Source of the DNA: Musa acuminata AAA Group
Taxonomy: Eukaryota; Streptophyta; Magnoliopsida; Zingiberales; Musaceae
Direction: 5' to 3'
Length of the DNA stretch: 64,000 nucleotides
NCBI RefSeq assembly: GCF_036884655.1
Contig: NC_088342.1
Span: 38,399,001-38,463,000, forward strand
Part shown: positions 21,676-35,939 of the stretch, piece by piece
Layout: each line of letters begins with the position of its first letter
Position numbering within the stretch: the stretch's first letter is position 1
Notes under the pieces: model-generated
What the model was told of the DNA's origin: nothing
Database searches by the model: none
The model's input: the letters and a program-made list of their open reading frames with translations, nothing else
Position numbers and translations under genes: made by a program

Positions 21676-24290
21676 TGCCCTCACAAGATGGTGCTTTTAT
21701 CAAGGATGTCGATCTTGAACCGATGTGATAAAAATAGTTTACAGGTAAGAGGCTTCGTGAGTTTGCTAGTTGATTAGTCGTATGTACGTGAGAAACACGT
21801 AGTTGATGTCTGATAATTTGTTCTCGCACGAAGTGAAAGTCGATGGCTATGTGTTTCATACGTGAGTAGAATACTGGATTGACGCATAGGTAAGTGGCTC
21901 CAACATTATCATAATATATTGTAGGAGTAGAGGTGGAGTTGATATTAAGTTCTTAGAGTATATTTGTGACCCAATTGAGTTCTACGGTAGTAGTTGCAAT
22001 AGCATGGTATTCAGCTTCAGTCGTAAATCGTGCAATTGTCTTTTACTTATTAGAACTTTAATTGATTGGATTAGCTTCAAGAAAGATAATATACCATGAC
22101 GTGGATGTTCTATCAACAAAGTTCCCTGTCCAGCATCAACAAAGGCATAGAGATGAAATGGGGAGTGTTTGTGAAAAAAGAGACCATGATTGAGAGTCCC
22201 TTAAAGATATCGCAAGATTTGTTTAATTGTAGACCAATGCATAGTAGATGGCTGATACATGAATTGTGATAATTCATTGACTACAAATGAGATATCTGGG
22301 CAGGTGAGAGATAAGTACTTTAAGGAGCCAAGTACTTAGCGATATTGAGTTGGGTCCGTAGTAGGGTTTCCATCATATAGTTTGAGTGACTCGACAATAG
22401 ACAAAGGAGTTGTAACCGTTTTTGTATATTGCATATTTGTCTTTGATAATAGAGCTTGAATATACTTTCTTTGTGATAGGAAGAGTCTTAAAAATGTGTA
22501 TGTTGCTTCCACTCCCAAAAAATAGCTCAAGATTCCTATATCTTTAAGGGAGAATCGATCTTCTAAATGCTTGAGGAATGCCTTGATTTCTATAGGATTA
22601 TTGCCCGTGACAATAATATCATCCACATATACTAGAAGATATATTATATTACCACTTTGGGGATAGAGAAATTGTGAGGTATCAAACTTAGAGTTAATGA
22701 AACTAGTTGATGTAAAAAATGAGCTAAGTTCGGTATACCAAGCTCTTGGAGCTTGACGAAGTCTATAAATAGCTTTTTATAGTTTAAAAACATACTTTGG
22801 ATACTAAGAGTGGATGAAGCCAGGAGGTTGCTGCATGAAAACGTCGTCAGTTAGAGTTTCTTGTAAAAAGATATTATTAACATCGAATTATCGTAAATGC
22901 CCGACCTTTTGAGATAGCCAAACTCAAAATAAATCGGATTATTGTGGGTTTAACAATATGACTAAATATTTATGTGAAGTTAACACCAGGACGTTGATGA
23001 AACCATTTGGCCACTAGACGTGCTTTATATCTAGCAATGGATCAATTTGGGTTCCGCTTAATTCGAAAGACCCATTTACACCCGATGATATTTTGTGTGG
23101 GATGAGAAGGTACAAGGGTCCATATAGAATTATGGAGGAGGGCATTTTGGGCTTGAGTAATTATGGTAGGTTTATTGTTTTCTAATGATAATTTTGTGAT
23201 AGCATATAGGTCAAGGACTTATCGTGGTTTAAAGAAACCACTTTTAGAGTGTGTTATCATTAGATGTCCAGGGGTATAGGGTGTGTTGTAGGTATGGGTG
23301 GTGGAGAGGCATTGATATGGGTCGGGGCAAGCTAAGGTATTTTAGTGTCATTGGTCTCAAGAGAGGATAAAGATAGTAGTTGTGTTTCCAAGGGTATTAC
23401 ATCAGTAGTAGAGGAACCTTGTGAAGAAGGGAGAGGAGCAATGGAGGGAGTGAGGAGCTATTGATTAGGAGAAGAATGATTGGATGGTGTTGTAGGAGAC
23501 TCGGTTGATGGGATCGATAGTGTACTTCAATGATGTATATTTGTTGGAGTAGGTCGCATAGTATGATACTTAAGATTTTGAAACGAAAAGGTAGTCTTCA
23601 TAAAAATAACATGACGGGATGTAAAGACTTTTTGAATTTGGGGTTCGTAGCATCGAAAGATATTATGTTCAAGAGAGTATCTAATGAAAACACAAAGCTT
23701 AGATTTTGATGTTATCTTATGTGAGGCATAGGGACGGAGCCATGGATAACATAAACAGTCAAACACTTTGAGTTTTTGAAGGTTTGAAGATTTGTGAAAT
23801 AGTTTTTTAAATTAGTGACTCATACTGGAGGACTAGAGTAAGTATACAATTAATGAGGTAGACGACAGCTTGAAAGGCTACAGTCCAAAAAGTTGTTGAC
23901 ACAGAGGCTTGATGTAGGAGTGTTCGACCAGTTTCAACTTTGAAACTATATGTCAATGTCTGCATTTAGTAGAGCCAACGAGTTGAGGAATATGTGGGAG
24001 TGACTTAAGGTGTTGTATACTACAAGTAGAGAGACAAGATGTGAGGGCTTGATATTCATTATCATCATTAGAGTAAACTGTTTTAATTGTAGACTGAAAG
24101 AAGTTCTCGACCAACCTTCTAAAGTTGGTAAAGATTGTTGAAACTTTAGATTTATGGTGGAAATGATATAACCATATGTATTTGGTGAAATAGTCTACGA
24201 AAATAACATAAAATATGAACTTAGGGTAAGACCCCAAATATCAGTATAAATAACTTCTTAGAGTAGGATATAGAGGATATTCCAAAAAAT
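21676..24290 (-). pseudogene. Retrofit/Ale-like pol remnant (integrase, RT, RNase H)
   Basis: Minus-strand fragments in copia order are recognisable. An integrase core piece lies near 24237-23953 (FVDYFTKYIWLYHFHHKSKV, YSNDDNEYQ). The integrase/RT linker is near 23766-23527 (YPWLRPYASHKI, FTSRHVIF). RT is near 22626-22336 (MDDIIVTGNN, YFLGVEATY). RNase H is near 22070-21840 (TTEAEYHA-like, MKHIAIDFHFVREQ). Frameshifts and stops separate all of them, so no function is expected. Confidence 0.83.
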
Positions 24291-24779
24291 AACTTATTAC
24301 TTAAACAAGCATCACAATAAGTTATAATGCTATTGATTTTAAGAATAGGAAGAGAATAATAGGAAGTAATTTTTGTTGGATAGAGGATGTGGGATGACTA
24401 AGACAACGATGCCACACTTCAGTTGGAGCTGCGATGGAAGATTAAGCAGTGAGCTAAGTGATTTGTAGAACTGACGGCCACTCATAAATGTTATCCTTAC
24501 TAGCCTCAGACCAAGGATGCCTCCGTGTTTAAATCCTTGATAAAAAAGAAGTTAGGAAAGAATTCAATTGAGGTATTATTTTATTTACAAAATTAAGAAA
24601 CAGAAATAAGATTTCGTTTGATGTGGGGTGCATACAAAATATCATCGAGTGTCAAAATTGTGTTATGTGAATTAAGCATTGTTGAGCCAATATGAGTAAT
24701 GAGGAGTTCGTTACCATCACCGACGATGATGTCTTCATTTCCACCATAGTTGTAAGATTAGTGTGAGGCTAATGTGATG

Positions 24780-25770
24780 GAGAGGAAGTATGGGTCGAGT
24801 TTTATAGACTTTTACAGAGTGGCCAACATTGTCACATAGCTGGCAGATAACTCTTTATTGATTTGTATGATCAGGACGCCAAGGCTGAGGATAATTGAAG
24901 TAGCCAGATGGTTGTGATTGAAATGTTGATGAGGTGGAGGAGGGGAGGTTTGTTTAGAGTCCATAAATTCAGGAGGCATGCTGGCCAAACCTTTGTTGAT
25001 GGTTTTGTTGTATCGGTTGCTCTTCTTCTTGGATTTTTGATAAACTTGAACTATGATAGATAATCCTGACAATTTGTCCTCACTCTTGAGATATATCTCA
25101 TAATCAGTCAATTTGTCATAGAGTTCTTCAAATGACATCGATGAGTCGCTTGCCTGTACTACTATTGTCAGTTCATTATACTCATCCCTGAGGTCATTAA
25201 GTGTGTGGATAATAACTTATTCATCACTAAGATTATGATCTATCAGGGTCAAGTTTCGATGATAATTTTTATATTTTGTAGATAGTCAGCAATAGTACTT
25301 TCCTCTTTTTTTGCTTACATGAGGCTAGATAAGAGACTAAGCAGGCGAGTACACGAACGATTTTCCAAGGTGGTTTGCAGCTTGCACTAGGCTTCGATAG
25401 TAGTGTCACATGAAGATATAAGTAGGGCAAGAGATCCAACAACTGAAGCTTGAATTGTTTGAAAGATGAGATGATCTTGGCGTAACCATAGTTTATGGTC
25501 TAGATATGGTACTGGATTGAGTGCTCTTGAGATGTTGAGCATCACTGGTGGATAATGGAGAGAGTCGTCAACATAGCGTAATAGATTATAGCCAAATAGG
25601 ATATTAGAAAATTGAGCACGCTAGGATGCGTAGTTGCCACCTTTAGATAACTCGAAGGGAATGAGAGTTACAACATTAATAGAAAGAAGGCCTGTAGAAG
25701 GAAAAGTACTGTGGTTTCCTATGGGAACAGTAACTAGAGCATCAGATGTAGATGATGAGGATATATTGGA
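24780..25770 (-). pseudogene. Retrofit/Ale-like gag remnant
   Basis: The minus strand translates to a copia gag. An N-terminal part near 25770-25500 carries SKGGNYASWRAQF and YVDDSLHYPP. A C-terminal part (25138-24812) has the frame MSFEELYDKLTDYEIYLKSE and ends in a serine/proline/histidine-rich tail. Stops and frameshifts lie between the two parts. Confidence 0.75.
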
Positions 25771-26109
25771 GATATGTACCAATCTGAGGAAGCAAGGTGG
25801 GAGTCTGCAATGATTATGTGGGTGAGAAGACTGCTACGATTAAGTGCGAGGACCTATACTTCTTCCTTGGAATTGTTGTTGTAGCAATGACAGTGATCAG
25901 AAGACGTGTTGGTGCAAATCATCATCAACTGAGGTGGGTTGCGGGAAGAGCAGTTCTATTCTATTGCGAGGAGGCCTCCTGTACCGATCACAACTCCAAC
26001 CTTCAGGAATCTTAAAGAAGACTTGGACGGGATCTGTACTAGTCACTGTCCAACGTTCCAAGCGATAAGGTCTTCTTGTAGTTGCCACATAATGGCTTCG
26101 CCTTGATAA
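25771..26109 (-). other. Leader region of Retrofit-like element, inner part
   Basis: It lies between gag and the SIRE-like insertion. An open minus-strand frame (about 26108-25897) continues across the junction but matches nothing I recognise. Together with 34217-35191 it makes about 1.3 kb between the 5' LTR and gag, which is long for this lineage. Confidence 0.45.
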
Positions 26110-27633
26110 TGTTAAATCTCGAATTTTGATGATGAAACCAATCGATATATGTTTATATTTTAATCTATATTTTGAGTGACGCAGGATGCTTCGATCAGGA
26201 TGAGACAATTAAAGTAGAAAAAATCATGTTGTGCTGGAGGAAAACATTTCAGAAGATTAGACATCGAGCCGAAGGAACGATCGACGTATCGACAGAAGAC
26301 TTCGGGTCATGGATTCGGGCATCAGGCCAAGAAGAGCATATATTGCGCCAAGGATATCAGAGTTATAGAGTCAACTAGCCGATTGGGCAATAGGCCGTAA
26401 GAGAGGACAATGCGCCGAAGAATCGGACGAAGCATCGAGGGACCAATGACATGCCAGACAACTTGATTAATGCTTAGTATTAATTGTCTAGATCGAAGTG
26501 TGTTTTACATGTGTAGGATTAACTACGATAGTAAGGCATGAAGCAAAATAAAGTCCCGGAGTCAAGGACGCGACTATGTAGAGAGTTCGAGAGTTCATCG
26601 GAAGTCCGGACGTTCGTCGGAAGTTCTGGAGGAACCAGCCGAGAAGTCTCGGAGCTTGCTAGAGAAGCTCATTGGAACTCGCCAAGAAGATCATCGTGAA
26701 GTCCAGGAGTTTGCTGGAAGTTCACCGAAAGCTCGCCGGAAGAATAGACATAGGGACTTATTTTGCTTATCAAATGTTTAAGGATTTCGTAGTTAGCACG
26801 TAATTAGCCTTGGATTTGGGCCAACCCAATTAGGGGCCAGCTAGGCCCATGTAAGAACTATGTTGGGCCCAATAAGAAGCCCAAACAGTGCCCCAAGAAG
26901 TCTCACCGTCATGACACAGTCTTCGAGACTATGTCAGGCAGTGGTACCGCCAGTCTGGGCGGTTGTACCCCCCCTAGCAGGGTGCCAGGTGGTGGTACCG
27001 CCCAGCACTGCCCCCCAGGCGGTGGTACCACCAGACTTGGGAGATGGTACCACCCAGGGTAGTGTCAGCTAGACTGACAATGGGTAGTGGTACCTCCCAG
27101 CGTAGGCTGTCCCGTGCCCGGGGAACCCGGGATGGAAAAATTTTAGGCTCCAAGTTTGAATCAACTTGAAGCCTATAAATATCCCTCTCATCACTGGTTA
27201 AAGCACACAAGCACACAAGCACAGAGAGTCTAAAAGCAAAAAAATGTTGCTATAATCTCTTTAGAATTCCCTCTTCTACTCTAAGTATTAGATTTCTGTA
27301 AGAGAGGAGTGTGAGTGCTTGTAAGGGTTATCTCCTAAACCTGGTAAAAGGAGAAGAGGGGTGTAAAAAGTGATTGGCCTTCGCCTATTGAAGGAAGGCC
27401 TCTAGTGGACGTCGGTGACCTCATCGGAGAAGGAAGCCAAAAGTGGATGTAGGTCAAGATTGATCAAACCACTCTAAATCACGGTTTACATTTACATTCT
27501 GCTCTTTATCTTAACTGCAAACTGCCTCCGTTGCTTTACATCAACTATACTTTCGTTTGCTCTCAAGTTAAAGATCTTTCCGAAATGGTTTTCGTATGAA
27601 GTATTTTTTGAACCGATGAAAGTTTTCCTAACA
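26110..27633 (+). repeat. 5' LTR of pol-less SIRE-like element
   Basis: It starts TGTTAAATCTCG and ends TCCTAACA. Relative to the 3' LTR it lacks the last 40 or so bases before the terminus (the C-rich CACCCCCTCTTAGTG stretch). It keeps six GC-rich palindromic cores (26938-27105). TATA box CTATAAATAT is near 27173-27182. A degraded primer-binding site (ATTAGTATTAAAGCC) follows at 27634. Confidence 0.8.
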
Positions 27634-28117
27634 ATTAGTATTAAAGCCTCGTTATTTCTCACTTGGTTTAAGACCCAAGAGAAATGTCTCTTTTCGGCTT
27701 TCAAGAGGGTCACTCTCATTCGTCCTCTTTTTTTCAATGGGATGGACTACACTTATTGAAAAACTCGAATGAGAGTTTTCTTGCTTTTATTGAATCCTGA
27801 TTTATGGCACATAGTCGAAAACAGTTTTAAAATGTCTTCTCTTCTAATGAAAGATTGGAATGATTTGGAGAAGAAGACTTTTTCTTTAAATGCTAGAGCT
27901 GTAAATGCTCTATTTTGTGCCTTAGATAAATTAGAGTTTAATCAGATTTCATTGCGAAACGACCTTCGATATTTGACATATTCTCGAAATCACACACGAA
28001 GGCATAAGTAGTGTAAAAGATTCTAAAGTAAATTTTTTTTATGCATGATTTTGAGATGTTTTGTATGGAACCAAGAGAGACTATTGGAGACATGTACACT
28101 CGTTTTACGAATGTTGT
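27634..28117 (+). pseudogene. SIRE-like gag, 5' part
   Basis: Translation across several frames gives the start of a SIRE-type gag: an aromatic FFQWDG segment, NARAVNALFCALDKLEFNQI (27889-27948) and EPRETIGDMYTRFTNV just before the solo LTR. Stops and frameshifts are frequent. The sequence continues at 30135. Confidence 0.72.
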
Positions 28118-30129
28118 TGTTAAATCTCGTATTTTGATGATGAAACTACTTGATATATGTTTATGACTTAATCTGCGTTTTGAGTGACGCAGGATGCCTC
28201 GATCAGGATGAGACAATTAAAACAGGAAAATCATGTTGTGCCGGAGGAACATGTCAGAAGATTGGACGTCGGGCCGGTGGATCGGTCGACGTATCGACAG
28301 AATGCTTCAGGCCGTGGACTCGGGCATCGGGCCAAGAAGAGCGAGTATTGTGCTAAGGATATCGGAGTTGCGGAGCCAACTGGCCGATTGGGCAATAGGC
28401 CGCAGGAAAGGACGATGTGCCGAAGAATCGGACGAAGCGTCGAGGGACCAATGACATGTCGGACAACTTGGTTAATTGCTTAGGATTAATTGTCTCGATC
28501 GAAGTTTTGTTTACATGTGCAGGATTAACTACGATGAAAGTAAGACATGCAGTAGGAGTTGTGCCGGAGTCAAGACAATGATCACGTTGGGAGTTCGAGA
28601 GTTCTACGGAAGTTCGGACGATCGTCGGAGGTTCTGCGGGAACAAATCCGAGAAGTCCAGGAGCTTGCCAAAGAAGCTCGTCGGAACTCGCCAAGTGGAT
28701 CGTCGCAAGTCCAGGAGTTTGCCAGAAGTCCGCAGGAGCATCACCGAGGGTTCATCGGATGATCGACGGAAGTTCGCCGGAAGCTCGCCGGAAGAAGCGA
28801 TTGACGTACCGGAGCAAGTTGCAGTAAATGTCTTAGGAAATAATCGTAGTTAGCACAATGATTAAGTTAGAAATGGGAAGTGATCCCATTAACTTAATCT
28901 TCGGGCAATCGGGCCCCTGAAAGACCCAAATTGGGCCGAATGAATCAACCCATTCGGACCTGAAATATTGCTAGGAGGTAGCACCGCCAGGGTAGGAGGT
29001 AGCACCGCCCAGGAGGCAGTCTCCGAGCGAGACTGGGCGGTGCAACCGCCCCAGCCAGGAGGTGCAACCGCCTGGGCTCAGTCTCCAAGCGAGACTGGGC
29101 GGTGCAACCTCTCCTGACAGGAGGTAGCACCGCCTGAGCTCGGTCTTCGAGCTCTGGCAGAGAGGTGCAACCGCCCCTGACAGAGGTGGCACCGCCCAGA
29201 GGCTCAGTCTTCGAGCTCTGCCAGGCGGTGCAACCGCCCCAGTCAGGAGGTGCAACCGCCTGATCCCGGAATTCCGGGAATTGACAGTTTTAAGCTCCAA
29301 ATTTGAACTGGGTTGGGGCCTATAAATACCCCACCCATTCAGCACTGAAAGAGCACAGACATACACCGAAATCTTGATCTTTTTCTATGATTCTTAGAGC
29401 TCAAAATTGTTGTAAAGGCCAAAAGTTCTTCTCCCTCTTTTCTTCCAAGTTCTGAGTTGTAAAGAAAGGAGAGAAAATTCTGTAAGGGTTGTCTCCTAAG
29501 CCCGTCAAAAGGAGTGAAACTGTAAAAGGGTGATTGGCCTTCGCCTATTAAAGGAAGGCCTCTAGTTGACGTCGGTGACCTCGTCGGTGGAGGAAGCCAA
29601 AAGTGGAGTAGGTCAATATTGACCGAACCACTCTAAATCTCGGTTTGCATTTACTTTGAGCATATTATCTTTATTGCAAACCTCCTCTGAAGCTTACTGC
29701 CTTCTGCGCTTTTACGATCGGGTTTCAAGCCTTTTACTTTCCGAATCAGCGTTTAGACGTAAATCTGCTTTTTCGTACGATCATCATATTGCAGATTGCG
29801 TTTACATTTTGAGCCTTACCATAACTGCAAACTGCCTTCATACTCTTGCTTAAACTGCATCTTGCCTAATCAAGTGATTTACGAATCATCATTTAGACGT
29901 AAATCAGTTTCTTCGTACGAACGTCGGATTTCAGCTTGCGCCTATATTCTGGTTTTCATCATAGCTGCAAACTGCCTGCATAGATTAACTTTAATATCAT
30001 CTTGCTTAGAATCGGATTTTACACAGAAATCGTTTTTATCGTTTGAACGCAGCTTTCGATTTTAATCGCAGAAAGTTTTCCGCTGCACTAATTCACCCCC
30101 CCCCCCTCTTAGTGCTCTCGATCCTAACA
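28118..30129 (+). mobile_element. Solo LTR of SIRE-like family, inserted in gag
   Basis: A single 2,012-base LTR runs from TGTTAAATCTCG to CCTAACA, with the exact 5-bp duplication GTTGT on both sides (28113-28117 and 30130-30134). Removing it and one duplication rejoins the gag frame (MYTRFTNVV to NSPQALGK). It has TATA box CTATAAATAC near 29321-29330 and ten GC-rich palindromic cores (28977-29262). Solo LTRs form by recombination between the two LTRs of an element. Confidence 0.92.
28977..29262. repeat. GC-rich palindromic repeat cluster (ten cores)
   Basis: Ten cores of the type GAGGTGCAACCGCC or GAGGTAGCACCGCC are spaced by longer units that include GAGCGAGACTGGGC. This is the largest cluster of its kind in the window. 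It lies just upstream of the LTR TATA box. Confidence 0.75.
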
Positions 30130-30134
30130 GTTGT

Positions 30135-30640
30135 CAATAGTCCACAAGCACTTGGTAAAAGCTTTTCGAATTTTAAACTCGTTAACAAGATTTTACGCTC
30201 ACTTTCTGAAACTTGGGATTCAAAAGTAATTGCTATTCAAAAATAAAAAAATTTAAATATTTTTTTGATCGAAGAACTAATAGGGCATTTGATGAGCTAT
30301 GAAATGACGTGCAATGCACGTGAAGAACTTGAGAACCACCTTCCAAAGAACAGAAAGGATTTCGAACTTAGAACATTTGAAGATCACTCGAGCATAAGCT
30401 CAAGTGATGATCAACTTGAACTCACTAAGAAATTTAAAAAGTTCATAAAACAAAAATTAAAGAATAAAAAGAATGCAACTATTTGCTTTGAACGCAAGAA
30501 AAAGAATAAAAATTGGGACGAATCGAGCTCCTCCGATGACGATGAGAAAATCACGAAAGGCAAGGTGGCAAACTACACCTTAATGACTTTCAAGGATGAG
30601 GTAATCGAAACTCCCTTAATTTATTTCAAAATTACATGAT
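30135..30640 (+). pseudogene. SIRE-like gag, 3' part
   Basis: It resumes the gag broken at 28117, with NSPQALGKSFSNF, KILRSLSETWDSKVIAIQ, then a stop and EELIGHLMSYEMT. A charged segment follows (SSSDDQLELTKKFKKFIKQK) and ends KGKVANYTLMTFKDE. Known SIRE gag proteins continue to a zinc knuckle and then pol; here the sequence passes directly into non-coding AT-rich DNA. Confidence 0.78.
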
Positions 30641-32787
<2,147 letters not shown>

Positions 32788-34216
32788 TGTTGAATCTCAA
32801 ATTTTGATGATAAAACCAATCGATATTGGTTTATGTTTTAATCTGCGTTTTGAGTGACACAGGATGGTTCAATTAGGATGAGATAATTACAGCAAGAAAA
32901 ATCATGTTGTGCCGGAGGAAAACATGTTAGAAGATTGAACGTCGGGCCGGAGGAATGGTCGACGTATCGACAGAAGGCTTCGGGCCATAAATTCGGGCAT
33001 CGGGCCAAGAAGAGCGGATATTGCGCTAAGGATATCGGAGTTGCGAAGTCAACTAGCCGATTGGGCAATAGGCCGCAAGAGAGGACGATGCGCCAAAGAA
33101 TCGGACGAAGCGTCGAGGGACCAATGACATGCCGGACAACTTGATTAATGCTTAGTATTAATTATCTAAATCGAAGTGTGTTTTATATATGTATGATTAA
33201 CTACGATAGCAATGCATGAAGCAAAATGAAGTCCCAGAGTTAAGGACGCGACTACATTGGGAGTTTGAGAGTTCGTCGGAAGTCCGGACGTTCGTCGGAA
33301 GTTCTGGAGGAACCAGCCAAGAAGTCTCGGAGCTTGCCAGAGAAGCTTATCGGAACTCGCCAAGAAGATCGTCATGAAGTCCAGGAGTTCGCTGGAAGTT
33401 CACCGAAAGCTCCCCGGAAGAATAGACATAGGGACTTGTTTTGCTTAACAAATATCTTAGAATTTCGTAGTTAGCACGTAATTGGGCTTGGATTTGAGCC
33501 AACTCAATTAGGGGCCAACTAGGCCCATGTAAGAACTATGTTGGGCCCAATAAAAAGCCCAAACAGTGCCCCAAGAAGTCGCATCGTCGTGGCATAATCT
33601 TCGCCAGTCTCGGCAGTTGTACCGCCCCTAGTAGGCTCAGCGCAAGCGGTGGTACCGCTCGTGCCCGGGGAACCCGGGATGGGAAAATTTTAGGCTCCAA
33701 GTTTGAATACTTAAAGCCTATAAATACCTTTCTCATCCCTGGTTAAAGCACACAAGCACAGAGAGTCTAAAAGTAAAGAAACACTACTGTAATCTCTTTA
33801 GAATTCCCTCCTATACTCTAAATGTTAGATTTTGTAAAAGAGGAGTGTGAGTGCTTGTAAAGGTTATCTCCTAAACCCGGTAAAAGGAGAAGAGGGGTGC
33901 AAAGATAATTGGTCTTCGCGTATTGGAGGAAGGCCTCTAGTGGACATCGGTGACCTCGTCGGAGGAGGAAGCTAAAAGTGGATGTAGGTCAAGATTGGGT
34001 CAAGATTGACCGAACCACTCTAAATCTCAGTTTTCATTTATATTCTGCTCTTTATCTTAACTGCAAACTGCCTTCGTTGCTTTACATCAACTATACTTCC
34101 GTTTGCTCTCAAGTTAAAGATCTTTCCAAAATGGTTTTCATACGAAGTCTTTTTTGAACCGACGAAAATTTTTCACTGCATTAATTCACCCCCTCTTAGT
34201 GCTCTTGATCCTAACA
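32788..34216 (+). repeat. 3' LTR of pol-less SIRE-like element
   Basis: Starts TGTTGAATCTCAAA and ends CCTAACA. It pairs with 26110-27633 but keeps only two GC-rich palindromic cores (about 33600-33660) against six in its partner. TATA box CTATAAATAC is at about 33718-33727. Confidence 0.82.
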
Positions 34217-35191
34217 GACAAGTCTTTACTTGGGCATTAATTTCAAGTAAGCATAAACGATAGGATCCATGCTACCACTGTTCGTGTTTCAGCTATTGTT
34301 GTTGTCGCCGAACATGTTGCGGCTTGTAGTTCTGTGAGAGGCTGTGGCTTGCAGTTCTGTGAGAGGCTGTGGCAGAGGATGCAGGGCAAGGGGGGAAGGC
34401 GGCATTGACAAGGCTGGTAGGCGACGATTGTTGAAGATGAAGCTGTGGTGGCGCAGTTGGGAATCAATGAGTTGCCCTATCCTGAAAGCAGTGGCGGTGG
34501 TGTAGAAGGGGAAGCGATGATCGCTGGCTAAGAAGTAGCAATGGGATGAGGTGCGATAGAGGAGCGAAAATGCCGCCGCAAGGAGGGATGGTCAAGTGGC
34601 TCTGGCTACGACCCAAGGGGAGGTGGTGGACTCTGGCCGGGAAGCGATTGCGAGGCTATGGCAGGAGGTGACCGCGAGAGTGAGGATGGCCGTGAAGAAG
34701 AGGTTGTCGTGCCAACGGTCTACAAGAACCAAAGTAGAGAGGAAGAAGCAGAAGATGCACCGAGTAGGGAGGAAGAGTGCATTCGGTGGTCGGTGAGGAC
34801 GTCCCACTTGGGCAGAGAGCACGTAGATAGCAGCAAGTGCTACTACGGGCTACAGCAAGTGGACAACGCAGAGACACTGACACAGAATAGCAGTGGAAGA
34901 AAACGACCATTTGTTGAGGAAGTGCCACAGTAGCCGCAGGGAAAGCGACTACAGTAGAACAACCTTTATTGCTTTAGATTAATGTTGTCGGAGGTGCATC
35001 GAGGCAGAGGAAATGGCGTGAGACGGGAGAGATTTGACAAAGCAGGCGGCCATAAAGAAAGCCACCGGCTCTGGTAGGAGAACACTGGCAGTGGTGAATG
35101 AAGCTATGATTTGGTTGATGACAAAGAGAACAGTCTCGGTGGAATCAGATCTGGAGATCAGATCGGCAACAAGAGAGGCAAGAGACGCTCA
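34217..35191 (-). other. GC-rich leader of Retrofit-like element, unidentified
   Basis: This 975-base block lies between the SIRE-like insertion and the 5' LTR, so it belongs to the copia leader. It is more GC-rich and less AT-biased than anything else in the nest. Open frames exist on both strands (for example 34656-34928 minus and 34658-34933 plus), none with a motif I recognise. I also find no initiator tRNA-Met primer-binding site beside the LTR. It could be captured host sequence or an unusual leader. Confidence 0.4.
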
Positions 35192-35346
35192 TGTAAGAAT
35201 GAAACGAAAAAGATGTCTATGTTTGATACGGTGCTCTCTATTTATACACGTTAAGCATGGAGAATTTTTCTTAATAGAGCAGTGATATTTCCTCATGTAG
35301 TTAGAGAGTTCTCAACTGCTATCATGTAAAATCCTAGCTGCTATCA
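35192..35346 (-). repeat. 5' LTR of Retrofit/Ale-like element
   Basis: On the minus strand it begins TGATAGCAGC and ends TTCATTCTTACA (155 bases), with a TATA box GTATAAATAG. It is flanked by ATTCA at 35347-35351. Confidence 0.85.
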
Positions 35347-35939
35347 ATTCACACCTATGTAAAATAATATTTAAATTAATCAAATATATTTAAATAAATG
35401 ATAGACTAAATTGATCCCGCATTATTGTACTTCTGATATATCATTTCCTTTGGTAAATTAGAGTATTCTTAAGATGGACTTTTAGAAGAATGGGAGACCC
35501 GCGAGTAACTCTCGTGTATAGCATGCATGATAAGGACCAACTTGACCACATACAATAAACCAAAATTAAATTATTCGTAAGACCTTGGAGGGACCTCGGA
35601 AAAATGATGCACCCATGAACAGCTCATGTACGACATGATAAAGACCCACTTGACCACATTCATCAAATGCCAAACTCATGCACTTAAAAGATGAACGAGA
35701 AGTTGGGAAAGAGAGACTATTGGTAGCTATAGTGCAAGTTGAACTTAAATTTCATGTTGCTCGAGTTCTAATATATTCCAAAAGCTTCGTACTTGTGTTT
35801 GCCGGCGGGCAAACTCCAGCAAGTTGTGGCAGAAAACAGAAAACTCCGAGGCACAAAGATGAAATGTTTTGTGTACAATGCTTAAATTAATATCATTTTT
35901 ATATGAAATTTGGGATCAAATTTTTATTAAGTGGGGAGC
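35347..35939. other. Unit 2 spacer, proximal part resumed
   Basis: This continues 21529 after one copy of the ATTCA duplication and aligns with unit 1 from 17328 on. It contains the first copy of the shared 200-base motif (about 35680-35886). No gene is supported. Confidence 0.75.

Noticed and set aside
28476..28853. 125-residue Arg/Ser-rich frame
   Set aside because: It lies wholly inside a solo LTR, and the equivalent region in other LTRs of the family is not open.
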